Assembly: GCF_038024855.1 (NCBI RefSeq)
Contig: NZ_CP139089.1
Span: 496,001-560,000 of the forward strand
Source of the DNA: Methylocella tundrae
GTDB lineage: Bacteria > Pseudomonadota > Alphaproteobacteria > Rhizobiales > Beijerinckiaceae
Direction: 5' to 3'
DNA: 64,000 nucleotides
Part shown: positions 1 to 9,163 of the stretch, one piece after another
Position numbering within the stretch: position 1 is the stretch's first letter
How the letters are laid out: every line of letters begins with the position of its first letter
Program-made: the position numbers and the translations under genes
The notes under the pieces: generated by a model
What the model saw: only the letters and a program-made list of their open reading frames with translations
The model's database searches: none
Told to the model about the DNA's origin: nothing

Positions 1-439
1 CGACCTTTGACGCAATGCCGTCGTCGGCGACGATGCGGACGTAATGCTCGGCGAGCGACACGAAGATCAGCACGCCGGCGCGGTTCGTCTTGCGCGTCAT
101 GCCTCTGATCATGAACTGCTCCATCGCGGCGCGATGGGCCTGCTCGCGGCGCACGCGGCCCGGCACGAGCTGATGTCCGAGGCCGGACGATGAAAAAACG
201 AGATAGAGCGCGGTGAAAATGAAAACTTGAACCAGCAGGATCTGCTGCACTGAAAGTTGTGTCATGGCGATGAGGGGCCAGGGGGCGGCGAGCGCGATCA
301 GCGCCGACCAGGCGACCGCATAGGTCATGTAGTCCGACGAAGCGCGCGAGAGAACGCAGACGATCTCTCCAGCGGTTCGCGATTCGGCCGCGGTGATGGC
401 GGCGTTGATGCGATTCTGGTCTTCGGTCGAAAGGATCAT
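1..439 (-). CDS. TPM-domain membrane protein, C-terminus cut by window edge
   Basis: The reading frame begins at an ATG at 439 and runs off the left edge, so about 146 residues are visible. The N-terminus (MILSTEDQNRINAAITAAE) and the following GEIVCVLS stretch match the start of the TPM (YgcG/DUF477) fold. Two hydrophobic segments follow, at about residues 40-60 and 67-85, and then a TNRAGVLIFVSL strand typical of the domain. The start overlaps the stop of the upstream TPM gene as ATGA, so the two are probably translationally coupled. TPM proteins are envelope-associated; some have phosphatase activity and others act in membrane-protein quality control. The exact role here is unknown. Confidence 0.8.
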   Translation of the reverse strand, partial: MILSTEDQNRINAAITAAESRTAGEIVCVLSRASSDYMTYAVAWSALIALAAPWPLIAMTQLSVQQILLVQVFIFTALYLVFSSSGLGHQLVPGRVRREQAHRAAMEQFMIRGMTRKTNRAGVLIFVSLAEHYVRIVADDGIASKV

Positions 440-1392
440 CACCAACTCCCTGAAGCGCCGCCGCCGCCAGACGATCCGCCGCCGCCGGAAAAGCCGCCGC
501 CGCCCCAATCGTCAGAGCCGCCGCGTCCGCCTCCGCGGCCAGAATTCGCCAGCATGCCGAGGATGAAGGACAGAAGATTGCTCCAGAAGAAATCGCGATC
601 GTTCCGCGGCCGCTCGGGGCCTTGGCCCTGGCCGTCGCCGCGCTGCGTGCCCCAGCGCGGATCGCCGCCCGTCGAGACGCTGGCCATCCCGCCCTGGCGG
701 GGCGCGCGAAACAGCAGCAGCACGACAATGACGAACAGCGCGAGGACGAGCCACGGCGTCAGCGAATCACTGCGCGAATCGTGGCGGTCGAGACGCAGGT
801 CAGGACGCTTTTGCCACTCCGAGGCGTCCGTCGTGAGCACGGTGATGACATCATCGACGCCGCGCTCGACGCCGCCGCCGAAATCGCCAGTCTTGAATCG
901 CGGCGCCATCGCGTTGGAGATGATGATTTTCGACAAGGCGTCGGTGAGCGTCCCCTCGAGGCCGTATCCGACCTCAATGCGCACCTTGTGCTGTTTTGGC
1001 GCGATGAGCATCAAGACGCCGTTATTTTTGTCCTTTTCGCCAAGCTTCCATTCGCGAAAGAGGGCGTTGGCGTAAGGCTCGATTTCGTCGCCATCGAGCG
1101 AATTCACCGTGGCGACGACCAATTGGATGCCGGATTTGGTCTCCAACGATTCGAGTTTGGTCTCGATCGCGGCCTTCGTCGCGGCCGGGATGACATTGGC
1201 CGCGTCGACGACGCGCCCCGTGAGCGGCGGAAAATCATAGGCGAAAGCAAAGCCGGCGCAGAACAAAACGGCGAGGCATAGAAAAGCTGCTGCGATCCGC
1301 CGCGAAAGAGCGAGGCGGCGCGGAGCCGGAGCGGATGCGGCGAGGAGGCCGCCCCCGCGATCAGTCCAGAGCGGGAAAAGGCCGACGCTCAA
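439..1392 (-). CDS. YgcG-like TPM-domain protein, secreted or membrane anchored
   Basis: This 317-residue protein has a signal peptide at about residues 32-51 (ending CAGFAFA), a TPM domain beginning YDFPPLTGRVVDAANVI, a transmembrane helix near residues 209-225 and a very glycine-rich tail after residue 285 that ends GGASGSW. That layout is the standard YgcG architecture. The chosen start is TTG at 1392, which overlaps the lemA stop as TTGA; a start closer to the signal peptide is possible. It lies between lemA and a second TPM gene, a common bacterial trio. The family is thought to act at the inner membrane or periplasm, but the substrate is not known. Confidence 0.85.
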   Translation of the reverse strand: MSVGLFPLWTDRGGGLLAASAPAPRRLALSRRIAAAFLCLAVLFCAGFAFAYDFPPLTGRVVDAANVIPAATKAAIETKLESLETKSGIQLVVATVNSLDGDEIEPYANALFREWKLGEKDKNNGVLMLIAPKQHKVRIEVGYGLEGTLTDALSKIIISNAMAPRFKTGDFGGGVERGVDDVITVLTTDASEWQKRPDLRLDRHDSRSDSLTPWLVLALFVIVVLLLFRAPRQGGMASVSTGGDPRWGTQRGDGQGQGPERPRNDRDFFWSNLLSFILGMLANSGRGGGRGGSDDWGGGGFSGGGGSSGGGGASGSW

Positions 1393-2036
1393 AATTTCAC
1401 TTGGGGCGCGGTCTGCGCCGCATCATTCGCGGTGAAGGTGGCGAGCGGCTGTTTGCCTGCGAAAACCGTCTTGGCCCAAAGGATCGTCGGGAAGGTTTGC
1501 AGGGCGGTATTATAAACGCGCGCGGCTTCAATATAGTCGCGCCGTGCGACGGCGATGCGGTTTTCCGTGCCTTCGAGCTGCGACTGCAGCGCCAGGAAGT
1601 TCTGGTTCGATTTCAGATCCGGATAATTCTCGCTGACCGCCAGGAGCCGGCCGAGCGCGCCTGACAATTGGCCTTGAGCCTCCTGGAATTGTTGCAGTTT
1701 CACGGGATCGGTCAGCTGCGAGGCGTCGATGTTGATCGAGGTCGCCTTCGCTCTTGCCTCAGTGACGGCGGTGAGCGTGTCTTTTTCCTGCTTGGCGTAG
1801 CCCTGGACCGTGGCGACGAGATTGGGAATGAGGTCGGCGCGCCTTTGATACTGGTTCTGCACGTCCGCCCATTTTGCTTTCGCCTGCTCTTCGAGCGTCG
1901 GGATGGTATTGTAGCCGCATCCCGAAAGGCCCAGCCCAAGCATGAGGACGGCGATGACCGACAACAGCCGTCTCAGCGGTCGGTCGAGCGGCGAGACCTG
2001 TGATTGACTTTGAATCGAGTTTTCAGAAAGCGTCAT
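1389..2036 (-). CDS. lemA: LemA family lipoprotein
   Basis: This 215-residue protein has an N-terminal hydrophobic segment ending in a lipobox (LGLSGC), so the mature form is probably a lipid-anchored periplasmic helical protein. The signature region (TIPTLEEQAKAKWADVQNQY, then RRADLIPNLVATVQGYA) is diagnostic of LemA. The start at 2036 was chosen because it places the signal sequence at the N-terminus and has GGGAG upstream; the frame stays open further upstream but looks non-coding. It is the first gene of the lemA-TPM-TPM operon. LemA proteins have a coiled helical-bundle fold and unclear function. Confidence 0.92.
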   Translation of the reverse strand: MTLSENSIQSQSQVSPLDRPLRRLLSVIAVLMLGLGLSGCGYNTIPTLEEQAKAKWADVQNQYQRRADLIPNLVATVQGYAKQEKDTLTAVTEARAKATSINIDASQLTDPVKLQQFQEAQGQLSGALGRLLAVSENYPDLKSNQNFLALQSQLEGTENRIAVARRDYIEAARVYNTALQTFPTILWAKTVFAGKQPLATFTANDAAQTAPQVKF

Positions 2037-2250
2037 GCCCAGGTCTCCCAGCTTCAGAAGAGGTCGATCGTCGCCAGCAATTAAACCAATTGTGATAAGG
2101 TTGAAAGAGAGATAGCTATTACCCTCTCGCAGATAGTTGCTCCCGCCCCGGTCAACAGGATTTGACTGGCGCGAGCCTTTGGTTTCACTACAGTCCACTA
2201 CTATCATGACATCTATGCCGATACGCCTTTCCACGACAATGAAGTGATCA

Positions 2251-3024
2251 ATGGGATTATTCAGAGGATTTCCACTGATTTCCTGTTCGGGAGCCTTGTC
2301 GCGGATTATCCTGCGCGCGGCGCTCATTGTCACAGCCTGCTGCTCCGCCGAGGCGGCCTCGAACAATGCCGTCGCCCTCAATTCGGTGCTGGAGCTTTTT
2401 ACCAGTCAGGGTTGTTCGTCCTGCCCTCCGGCCGACGCCTTGCTGGCGACGCTGGCGCGCAAGCCCGATGTGATCGCGGTTTCCTTCGCAGTTGATTATT
2501 GGGATTATATCGGCTGGAAAGATACGCTGGCTGCGCCAGCTTTCGCGGCGCGGCAGAAAGCCTATGCGGCGGCGCATGGCGAACAGCATGTCTATACGCC
2601 GGAAATCGTTGTGAATGGACTGGCCGGCGTAGTCGGCAGTGACCGCCAGGAGATCGAGGAGGCCGTTCGCGCCAGCAAGGGACGCGAAGGCGCCTTGACG
2701 CTGCCCATGCGGCTGTCGCATTCCAACGGCGCCATTGTCATCGAGGTGGGGGAGGGCGAGGGCGGCCCCGCCGAGGTCGTGGCGTTGCGCGTCGTGCGCT
2801 CCAAGGTAGTGCATATCGGCCGCGGCGAAAATGCCGGACGCAGCGTGACTTACACCAATGTCGTGCGCGCTATCGACAAGCTTGGCGACTGGACCGGCTC
2901 GACTGCCACCTTCAGGCTGCCCGAGACCGGCGAAGAGGGCGAGGGCTACGTCGTCCTTCTGCAAAAAGGACCGCTGGAGAAGCCGGGCGTGATTCTCGGC
3001 GCCGCCAAGACCGCGGGCCTCTGA
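2251..3024 (+). CDS. DUF1223 thioredoxin-like secreted protein
   Basis: This 257-residue protein begins with a hydrophobic export signal (about residues 16-36). It then has LELFTSQGCSSCPPADALL, a thioredoxin-like CxxC centre at Cys55/Cys58, followed by VDYWDYIGWKDTLAAPAF and TPEIVVNGLAGVVG. These are the hallmarks of the DUF1223 family, which is widespread in Alphaproteobacteria. Export plus CxxC suggests a periplasmic redox or metal-related role, but I know of no demonstrated activity for this protein. It starts at ATG 2251, divergent from lemA, with about 210 bp between them that should hold both promoters. Confidence 0.88.
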   Translation: MGLFRGFPLISCSGALSRIILRAALIVTACCSAEAASNNAVALNSVLELFTSQGCSSCPPADALLATLARKPDVIAVSFAVDYWDYIGWKDTLAAPAFAARQKAYAAAHGEQHVYTPEIVVNGLAGVVGSDRQEIEEAVRASKGREGALTLPMRLSHSNGAIVIEVGEGEGGPAEVVALRVVRSKVVHIGRGENAGRSVTYTNVVRAIDKLGDWTGSTATFRLPETGEEGEGYVVLLQKGPLEKPGVILGAAKTAGL

Positions 3025-3333
3025 GGCGCTTTGAGGCGACACGGGTGCGCGGGGCATGATCGTCCTTGGGGGCGCCGCAGTCAGCGCCGCCTTCTCTCGT
3101 GCGCTGCCGAAACCTGATATTTTGGCGCAATCATCCGCTACAGGCTCTTTTCCCTGCCGAGCTTCCCTCCTATAAATAAGGCGTCGCTTTTCCCGCCCTG
3201 TCCAATTCCCACGAAAGTTGAAAAGTTTTCTCGGCTGCTTTTTGCTTTATCGCATTTTCTCTGGCGCGAATCCGTGTCTGCTTCGCCGGAAAGTGCTCTA
3301 ATGCGTCGGATCGACAAGGAGCGTTACAGACTC
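3025..3333. other. Intergenic region upstream of IalB-like gene
   Basis: No convincing gene is seen on either strand. The right half (about 3180-3270) is locally AT-rich, including TTGAAAAGTTTTC near 3219, and is the likely promoter region for the downstream secreted protein. No clear -10/-35 pair can be fixed by eye. Confidence 0.35.
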
Positions 3334-4026
3334 ATGAATTTCCGTTTCTCTCCGGGCGCGGCCGTCGCCGTCGCATCGGCCCTTGTGGCGGCCTTTATCC
3401 CCGCCGCGGGTTTTGCTGCAATCGGCGACGTGTCTCTCCGGCAAAAGGCGAGGCTATCTCAGGATGAGGCCGGAGCCTGGCTCGAAGCCAAAAAGGCCGA
3501 TCCAAAGTCGATGGACGCCAAAAAAGGGGACGCCAAGAAAGACGATTCGAAATCTGATTCCAAATCGGGCGACTCGAAGAAAAACGGCAAGCCGGTTCAG
3601 GTCGGCTCATATGGCGACTGGGGCGCTTTCGTAGCGCAGGGGTCGAAGGATAAGACCTGTTATGCGCTGGCGACGCCGAAAGAGCGGGCGCCGGCGTCGC
3701 TGAAACGTGATCCCGCATATGTTTTCATCTCAAACCGTCCGGCGGAGAAGGTTCGTAACGAAGTGTCGATCATCATGGGCTTCGCCATGAAGGACGGCGC
3801 CGAAGCGCGCGCGGACATCGGCGGCTCGACTTTCGATCTTGTCGCCAAGGGCGCCAACGCCTGGATCAAGAATCCTGCCGAGGAAAGTCAGTTTATTGAG
3901 GCTTTGAAGAAGGGCGCGAAGCTGATCATCAAAGCGCCGTCGATCAAAGGGAACCTGACGACCGACACATACTCCCTTTCGGGGATATCGCAGGCGCTTG
4001 AGAGAGTTCAAAAAGATTGCCCCTGA
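3334..4026 (+). CDS. IalB-family (invasion associated locus B) secreted protein
   Basis: From ATG 3334 the protein has 230 residues. A signal peptide (about residues 1-29, ending GFAA) is followed by a highly charged low-complexity linker of Lys/Asp/Ser (KKGDAKKDDSKSDS and similar) and then the IalB core: GSYGDWGAFVAQ, TCYALATPKE, VFISNRP and the terminal QKDCP. An in-frame ATG at 3301 would add 11 residues, but the signal peptide favours 3334. IalB-like proteins are periplasmic or outer-membrane associated; outside Bartonella their role is obscure and does not imply virulence. The linker is unusual and may tether the domain near the envelope. Confidence 0.85.
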   Translation: MNFRFSPGAAVAVASALVAAFIPAAGFAAIGDVSLRQKARLSQDEAGAWLEAKKADPKSMDAKKGDAKKDDSKSDSKSGDSKKNGKPVQVGSYGDWGAFVAQGSKDKTCYALATPKERAPASLKRDPAYVFISNRPAEKVRNEVSIIMGFAMKDGAEARADIGGSTFDLVAKGANAWIKNPAEESQFIEALKKGAKLIIKAPSIKGNLTTDTYSLSGISQALERVQKDCP

Positions 4027-4141
4027 GAGGATGCCGGGCGGCAGGCGCACGTCGCAAAAGGATCGCCTTGTGCGTTTCATGGGCGCATAATGACTTTAGC
4101 TGAGGAAGACGCGGCAAACGCGCCACCGGGAGGAAGATCAA

Positions 4142-6079
4142 ATGTCCGAGAAGATTTATCCCGTCGTTCCGGAATGGAGTAGAGACGCCTACGTCGACGC
4201 GGCGCAGTACAAGGCGATGTACGAAAGCTCCATGGCGGACCCCGATCAATTCTGGGGCGCTCACGGTCGCCGGATTGATTGGATCAAGCCGTTCACGAAA
4301 GTAAAGAACACCTCCTTCGATCCGCATAATGTCTCCATCAAATGGTTCGAGGACGGACTTACCAATGTGTCGCTGAATTGCATCGACCGTCATCTTGCCG
4401 ATGACGGCGAGCGGACTGCGATCATCTGGGAAGGCGACGACCCGAACGAATCCAAACATATCAGCTATAAGCAGCTGCACGCCGAGGTCTGCCGCCTCGC
4501 CAACGTCCTCAAGGCGCATGGAATCGGCAAAGGCGATACGGTTACGATCTACCTGCCGATGATTCCCGAAGCGGCCTACGCCATGCTCGCTTGCGCGCGC
4601 ATCGGCGCCATCCATTCAGTCGTCTTCGGCGGTTTTTCGGCCGATTCGCTGGCTGGCCGCATCGAAGGCTGCAAATCGAAGCTCGTCATCACCGCGGATG
4701 AGGGCTTGCGCGGCGGCCGAAAGGTGCCGCTGAAGGTCAACGCGGACGCCGCGATCAAGAAGACGTCGGGCATCGTTGAGACGGTGCTGGTGGTGCGGCG
4801 CACGGGCGGCAAGGTCGCCTGGACCGACGGCCGCGACGTCTGGTACGACGAGGCTCTGGCGAAGGTGGGCGCCGACTGCCCTTATGAGCCGATGAACGCG
4901 GAGGATCCGCTTTTCATCCTGTTCACCTCCGGCTCGACCGGCGCGCCGAAAGGAGTCGTGCACACGACTGGCGGCTATCTCGTCTACGCGTCGATGACGC
5001 ACCAATATGTCTTCAACTATCATCCGGGCGAAGTCTTCTGGTGCACCGCGGACGTCGGCTGGGTGACCGGGCATAGCTACATCCTCTATGGCCCTCTCGC
5101 CAATGGGGCGACGACGCTGATGTTCGAAGGCGTCCCGACCTATCCCAGCGTGTCGCGCTTCTGGGACATCATCGACAAGCACAAGGTCAATATCTTCTAT
5201 ACCGCTCCGACGGCGATTCGCTCTTTGATGGGCGCCGGCGATGCGCCGGTCAAGGCGTCGAGCCGGGCCTCGCTGCGGCTGCTCGGCTCCGTCGGCGAGC
5301 CGATCAATCCGGAAGCCTGGGAATGGTATTACCGCGTTGTCGGCGAATCACGCTGCCCCATCGTCGACACCTGGTGGCAGACGGAGACCGGCGGCATTCT
5401 GATCAGCCCGCTGCCGGGCGCAATGGATCTGAAGCCCGGATCCGCGACGCTGCCTTTCTTCGGTGTCCAGCCGCAGGTGGTCGACGCCGGGGGAGAGGTG
5501 CTGGAAGGCGCCTGCAGCGGCAATCTCGTCATCGCCGATTCCTGGCCGGGGCAGATGCGCACCCTCTACCAGGATCATGAGCGCTTTGTGCAGGCCTATT
5601 TCATGGCCTATCCCGGCAAATATTTTACCGGGGACGGCTGCCGGCGCGACGAGGACGGCTATTACTGGATCACCGGCCGCGTCGATGATGTCATCAACGT
5701 CTCGGGCCACCGCCTCGGCACGGCGGAAGTCGAAAGCTCTCTCGTCGCCCATGTGATGGTCGCCGAGGCCGCCGTCGTCGGCTATCCGCATGATCTGAAA
5801 GGGCAGGGCATTTACGCTTATGTGACCTTGATGAGCGGTGTCGAGCCGAGTGATGCGCTGCGCGCCGAACTCGTCTCCTGGGTGCGCAAGGACATTGGCC
5901 CGATCGCTTCGCCGGACGTCATTCATTTTGCCGATGGGCTGCCGAAGACGCGGTCGGGCAAGATCATGCGGCGCATTCTGCGCAAGATCGCCGAAAAGGA
6001 ATTTTCGGCGCTTGGCGACACCTCGACCCTCGCTGATCCCTCGGTGGTCGACGATCTCATCCGCAACCGCGCCAGCTGA
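4142..6079 (+). CDS. acs: acetyl-CoA synthetase
   Basis: This 645-residue protein, the usual length for Acs, activates acetate to acetyl-CoA via acetyl-AMP. Clear motifs are the P-loop-like [10 protein letters not shown], the WWQTETGG motif, the [17 protein letters not shown] hinge region and the C-terminal [11 protein letters not shown], whose Lys is the regulatory acetylation site in characterised enzymes. A strong ribosome site (GGGAGGAAG) lies 6-13 bp before ATG 4142. It appears to be monocistronic. It would allow acetate assimilation or recycling. Confidence 0.98.
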   Translation: MSEKIYPVVPEWSRDAYVDAAQYKAMYESSMADPDQFWGAHGRRIDWIKPFTKVKNTSFDPHNVSIKWFEDGLTNVSLNCIDRHLADDGERTAIIWEGDDPNESKHISYKQLHAEVCRLANVLKAHGIGKGDTVTIYLPMIPEAAYAMLACARIGAIHSVVFGGFSADSLAGRIEGCKSKLVITADEGLRGGRKVPLKVNADAAIKKTSGIVETVLVVRRTGGKVAWTDGRDVWYDEALAKVGADCPYEPMNAEDPLFILFTSGSTGAPKGVVHTTGGYLVYASMTHQYVFNYHPGEVFWCTADVGWVTGHSYILYGPLANGATTLMFEGVPTYPSVSRFWDIIDKHKVNIFYTAPTAIRSLMGAGDAPVKASSRASLRLLGSVGEPINPEAWEWYYRVVGESRCPIVDTWWQTETGGILISPLPGAMDLKPGSATLPFFGVQPQVVDAGGEVLEGACSGNLVIADSWPGQMRTLYQDHERFVQAYFMAYPGKYFTGDGCRRDEDGYYWITGRVDDVINVSGHRLGTAEVESSLVAHVMVAEAAVVGYPHDLKGQGIYAYVTLMSGVEPSDALRAELVSWVRKDIGPIASPDVIHFADGLPKTRSGKIMRRILRKIAEKEFSALGDTSTLADPSVVDDLIRNRAS

Positions 6080-6234
6080 GACGCGGCGGCTTGATGCAAA
6101 AAGGCCACGGTTCCGCCGCTTTTTCGCCGCGGCGGGCGAGTTTTAGGCTTGGTTAAAGTCGTCTTTGCTATGGTCGGATCGACCGTTGGGGTCTGCCCCC
6201 AATAGCGTCGATTCGACAATATCGGTGGACGACA

Positions 6235-6849
6235 ATGGGTATGACGCGCCGCTGCGGCGGGCTCTCTTTCTTTCGGTTGGATTTTGTAAGTTTTCCTGGT
6301 TCCGGCGCTTCCCGGGCGAGCTTCGCAGCGGCGGCCAAAAAGGGCGCTCTTATCGCCGGCGCGATGGCGGCCAGTCTCGCGGCCCTTGCCCCCGCCGGCG
6401 CTCTCGCGCGTGAAGTCGTTGCTTTTCCGCTGTCTTACCCGCCGGGAATGATCGTCATCAAGGAGAGCGAACGCAAGCTCTATTATGTCATGGGCAATGG
6501 CGAGGCCATCCGTTATCCGGTGGCGATCGGCAAGGCCGGCAAGGCGTGGCGGGGCGAGGCCTATATTGCGGGCAAGTTCGTGCGGCCCGCGTGGTCGGCG
6601 CCGGCGGACGTTCGCCGCGACCATCCCAATTTTCCCGACGTCATTCCGGGCGGCTCACCGCGCAATCCGATGGGCGCGGCGGCGCTCACGCTGTCTTTGT
6701 CTGAGGTTGCGATTCACGGCACCAGCCAGAGCATGCGCAAGTCGGTCGGCACGGCGGCCTCATACGGCTGCATCCGCATGTTGAATGAAGATGTCGTCGA
6801 TCTCTATGGCCGCGTCCGGATCGGCACGCCCGTCATTGCAATCCCCTGA
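6235..6849 (+). CDS. L,D-transpeptidase (YkuD domain)
   Basis: This 204-residue exported protein has a hydrophobic segment at about residues 38-57 ending ALA. The YkuD catalytic region carries His161 (AIHGTSQS) and the nucleophile Cys179 in the SYGCIRM motif. It probably forms 3-3 peptidoglycan cross-links or attaches proteins to peptidoglycan in the periplasm. The N-terminal stretch before the hydrophobic core is long (about 35 residues), so translation may begin at a later codon. A hairpin with a T-rich tail lies about 80 bp downstream of its stop. Confidence 0.92.
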   Translation: MGMTRRCGGLSFFRLDFVSFPGSGASRASFAAAAKKGALIAGAMAASLAALAPAGALAREVVAFPLSYPPGMIVIKESERKLYYVMGNGEAIRYPVAIGKAGKAWRGEAYIAGKFVRPAWSAPADVRRDHPNFPDVIPGGSPRNPMGAAALTLSLSEVAIHGTSQSMRKSVGTAASYGCIRMLNEDVVDLYGRVRIGTPVIAIP

Positions 6850-7216
6850 TTTTCGCGCCGCTTGGCCCCCGGCGGGATCACGTCTTGAGACAATGGCGTC
6901 AAGAACGTGATGGCCTGAAAGCGATGTCGCGCGCCTTCGACGGCGGCGCGCCCTTTATTTTCGTGACGGATTAGCGTAACCAACGATTTGGCTTGGCGAT
7001 AGCGCGGCCGCAACCGGCATCGCGGCCGCAGCTTCCGCAGTGGGAAACGCGAGCGCGGAGTTGACGCCGCACCGCGGGTTGTGCTCGACTTGGCCAGGGG
7101 CGCCGCTATTGTCGGCGCCGCGGGCCTCGGTCCGCTCGGCGAGCGCCGCGTCTTGCTCGAGCTAATGGGCCGGTTCGAGCGGGACTGTCTGAGAACGCAT
7201 GGCGTAGGAGTAATCG
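6850..7216 (+). other. Intergenic region with two hairpins before the ACP cassette
   Basis: No gene is supported here. It holds two stem-loops. A long one has arms 6877-6888 and 6899-6911 (12 bp, one bulged A). A GC-rich one lies at 6929-6951. The remainder up to the acyl carrier protein gene should contain the cassette promoter, which I could not pinpoint. Confidence 0.45.
6929..6961 (+). terminator. Probable terminator after L,D-transpeptidase gene
   Basis: A stem of GCGCGCC (6929-6935) with GGCGCGC (6945-6951) around a 9-nt loop is followed by the T-rich CCTTTATTTT. This is consistent with intrinsic termination separating the transpeptidase gene from the ACP cassette. Confidence 0.55.
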
Positions 7217-7486
7217 GTGGAAACGAAGGCTCTCGATCAAACCGAACTCGTCAACCAGATCATCGATGTCATCGTCAAAGAAGGAATGATCGATCGCGAG
7301 AAGGTCACCCTGGATGCGACGATTGAAAGTCTTGATCTCAAATCAATCGACATTGTGATGATTTTGACGGCCATCGAGGAAAAATTCGACGTGTATATCC
7401 CCATGGATGGTCCTTTCCATGAGGCGAAGGACATCAAAAGCCTGATCGACGCGATCGCGGCCTATATCATCAAAGAAAAATCATAA
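7217..7486 (+). CDS. divergent acyl carrier protein
   Basis: This 89-residue acidic helical protein starts at GTG 7217 with TAGGAG 6 bp upstream. It aligns with the phosphopantetheine-binding ACP fold: ATIESLDLKSIDIVMILTAI is helix II and EEKFDVYIP follows. The prosthetic serine would be Ser43. In ordinary ACPs it sits in a DSL motif; here the preceding residue is Lys42 (KSI). It is the first gene of a cassette with a ketosynthase (1-bp gap), two hotdog proteins and an SDR. It is presumably the dedicated carrier for that pathway and not the housekeeping AcpP. Confidence 0.85.
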   Translation: METKALDQTELVNQIIDVIVKEGMIDREKVTLDATIESLDLKSIDIVMILTAIEEKFDVYIPMDGPFHEAKDIKSLIDAIAAYIIKEKS

Positions 7487-7487
7487 T

Positions 7488-8711
7488 ATGAGCGCCAAGC
7501 GACGGGTCGTCGTCACAGGCATGGGGGCTGTGTCGTCCGCGGGAATTGGGGCCGACGCCCTTTGGCGCGCCGCCCGCGACGGGCGCTCCTGCGTCGGGGA
7601 AACGCAATTCAATCGGCCCTATCGCGGCCGCATCAAGATTTCGGCGCAAGTGCAAGGGTTCGACGGGGCGGCCCATATCGAAGCCAGCGTGCTGCCCTTC
7701 TGCGATATCGTTACGCAATATCTGTTGACCGCCGCGGATGAAGCGATGGCGCAGGCCGGGCTTTCCCGCGCCGAGCCGATGGGCGCGCGCACCGCCTCGA
7801 TCATCGGCACCGGCGTCGGCGGCATGCATACGATCGAGGACGGGCTCCATCTTGCGCTGGTGGAGCAGGGCCGGCCGACGCCGCTCACCGTGCCGCGTCT
7901 TATCGCGAGCTCGCCGCCGTCGAATATCAGCATTCGCTACGGCGCGACGGGCCCCTGTTTCGCGGTGGCGAGCGCGTGTTCATCCGCGACCCAGGCGATC
8001 GGGATCGGCGCGCATCTCATTCGCTCCGGCCTCATTGACCGCGCCATCGTCGGCGGCACGGAAGACTGCATCACCAACAGCTCGATGCTGGCCTGGGAGG
8101 CGCTTCGCGTCCTGACGCCGGACGTGTGCCGCCCGTTCTCCAAGGGGCGCAACGGCATGATTCTCGGCGCTGGCGCCGCCGTTTTCATCCTTGAAAGCGA
8201 AGACGTCGCCCGGGCGCGGGGCGCTGACGCGCTGGTCGAACTCGCCGGCTACGGCACGACGGCCGACGCCAAGGATCAGGTCCGTCCGGACGCCGGCGGC
8301 GCCGCGGCCTGCATGCGCCAGACGCTGCGGGACGCCGACTGCTCGGAGGAGGAGATTGATTACATCAACGCGCATGGGACCGGCACGACGGTCAATGATC
8401 TGACCGAGTCGGAGGCCCTCGGCATGGTGTTCGGCCAGCGGCTGCCGCATATCCCGGTTTCGTCGACGAAGCCGATTCACGGACATGGGCTCGGCGCCGG
8501 CGGCGCGCTCGAGCTCGTCGTCACCATTGGCGCTGTGCGCAACAACATCGCGCCGCCGACGATCAATTGGCGCGAAGCTGACGCAAAATGCCCGATCGAC
8601 GCGGTGCCGAATGAGGCGCGGCCCACGCCCATTCGCACCGCGCTCACCAATTCCTTCGCGTTCGGCGGCATCAACGCGAGCCTCATCGTGCGTCGCGCCG
8701 AGGCGGCATGA
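7488..8711 (+). CDS. beta-ketoacyl-ACP synthase (FabF-like ketosynthase)
   Basis: This 407-residue condensing enzyme has the full Cys-His-His triad: Cys164 in VASACSSATQ, His296 in NAHGTGT and His333 in STKPIHGHGLGAGG. It should extend an acyl chain on the neighbouring ACP with decarboxylation of malonyl-ACP. The length and motifs fit the FabF/KAS II type. PIHGHG replaces the common SMTGHLLG, so it is a divergent member. Its stop overlaps the next start as ATGA (8708). Location in an ACP-KS-hotdog-hotdog-SDR array points to a dedicated lipid or polyketide product. Confidence 0.93.
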   Translation: MSAKRRVVVTGMGAVSSAGIGADALWRAARDGRSCVGETQFNRPYRGRIKISAQVQGFDGAAHIEASVLPFCDIVTQYLLTAADEAMAQAGLSRAEPMGARTASIIGTGVGGMHTIEDGLHLALVEQGRPTPLTVPRLIASSPPSNISIRYGATGPCFAVASACSSATQAIGIGAHLIRSGLIDRAIVGGTEDCITNSSMLAWEALRVLTPDVCRPFSKGRNGMILGAGAAVFILESEDVARARGADALVELAGYGTTADAKDQVRPDAGGAAACMRQTLRDADCSEEEIDYINAHGTGTTVNDLTESEALGMVFGQRLPHIPVSSTKPIHGHGLGAGGALELVVTIGAVRNNIAPPTINWREADAKCPIDAVPNEARPTPIRTALTNSFAFGGINASLIVRRAEAA

Positions 8712-9163
8712 TCGCGGAGGATCTGCGCGCGGCTGAGGGCGGCGATGCGCCGGTCCAACTGCGTGGCGTTGGGGTCAGGACCGACGCGGAAAAAATCGCG
8801 GCCTTTCGGCGTGAGTCAGGCGATTTTGTGGGGCAGACCGCAGGCGAAAACTTCGACCCGAACGCGGTCCCGCTGACCTATCCATTCTGCTGGCTGACGA
8901 TGCCCGAGATCCGGCCGACACTAGAGGGACAGATCGGCGCCGGCTTTCTGCCGGTGCATGAGGCGCAGAGCTTCGACTACGTTCGTCCTCTCGCAGTCGG
9001 CCGCGATTATCTGCTGGACTTCACGTTCACGCGCACGAGCGATCCGGAGCGGCTCACCGTCAAGGTCGCCATATCGACGCCGGACGCCGGAACATGGGCG
9101 ACCTTCGAGACGGTGCTGCGCATTGTCCCTTTGGCCGCCATCGCGGCGCCCAGCAATGAGTGA
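8708..9163 (+). CDS. hotdog-fold protein, likely non-catalytic dehydratase subunit
   Basis: This 151-residue protein resembles the N-terminal half of MaoC/FAS1-type dehydratases (VPLTYPFCWLTMPEI, then FLPVHEAQSFDYVRPLAVGRDYL). It lacks the D-x-N-P-x-H hydratase motif. It overlaps the next gene by 8 bp, and that gene does carry the motif. In mycobacterial HadAB/HadBC, such a pair forms a heterodimeric (R)-3-hydroxyacyl-ACP dehydratase, and I infer the same here. A thioesterase-like role is a less likely alternative. Assignment to the fold rests on sequence pattern only. Confidence 0.7.
   Translation: MIAEDLRAAEGGDAPVQLRGVGVRTDAEKIAAFRRESGDFVGQTAGENFDPNAVPLTYPFCWLTMPEIRPTLEGQIGAGFLPVHEAQSFDYVRPLAVGRDYLLDFTFTRTSDPERLTVKVAISTPDAGTWATFETVLRIVPLAAIAAPSNE

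Noticed and set aside
257..1075. Pro-rich plus-strand frame
   Set aside because: It is antisense to the glycine-rich tail of the TPM gene; the proline run arises from the complementary GGC codons.
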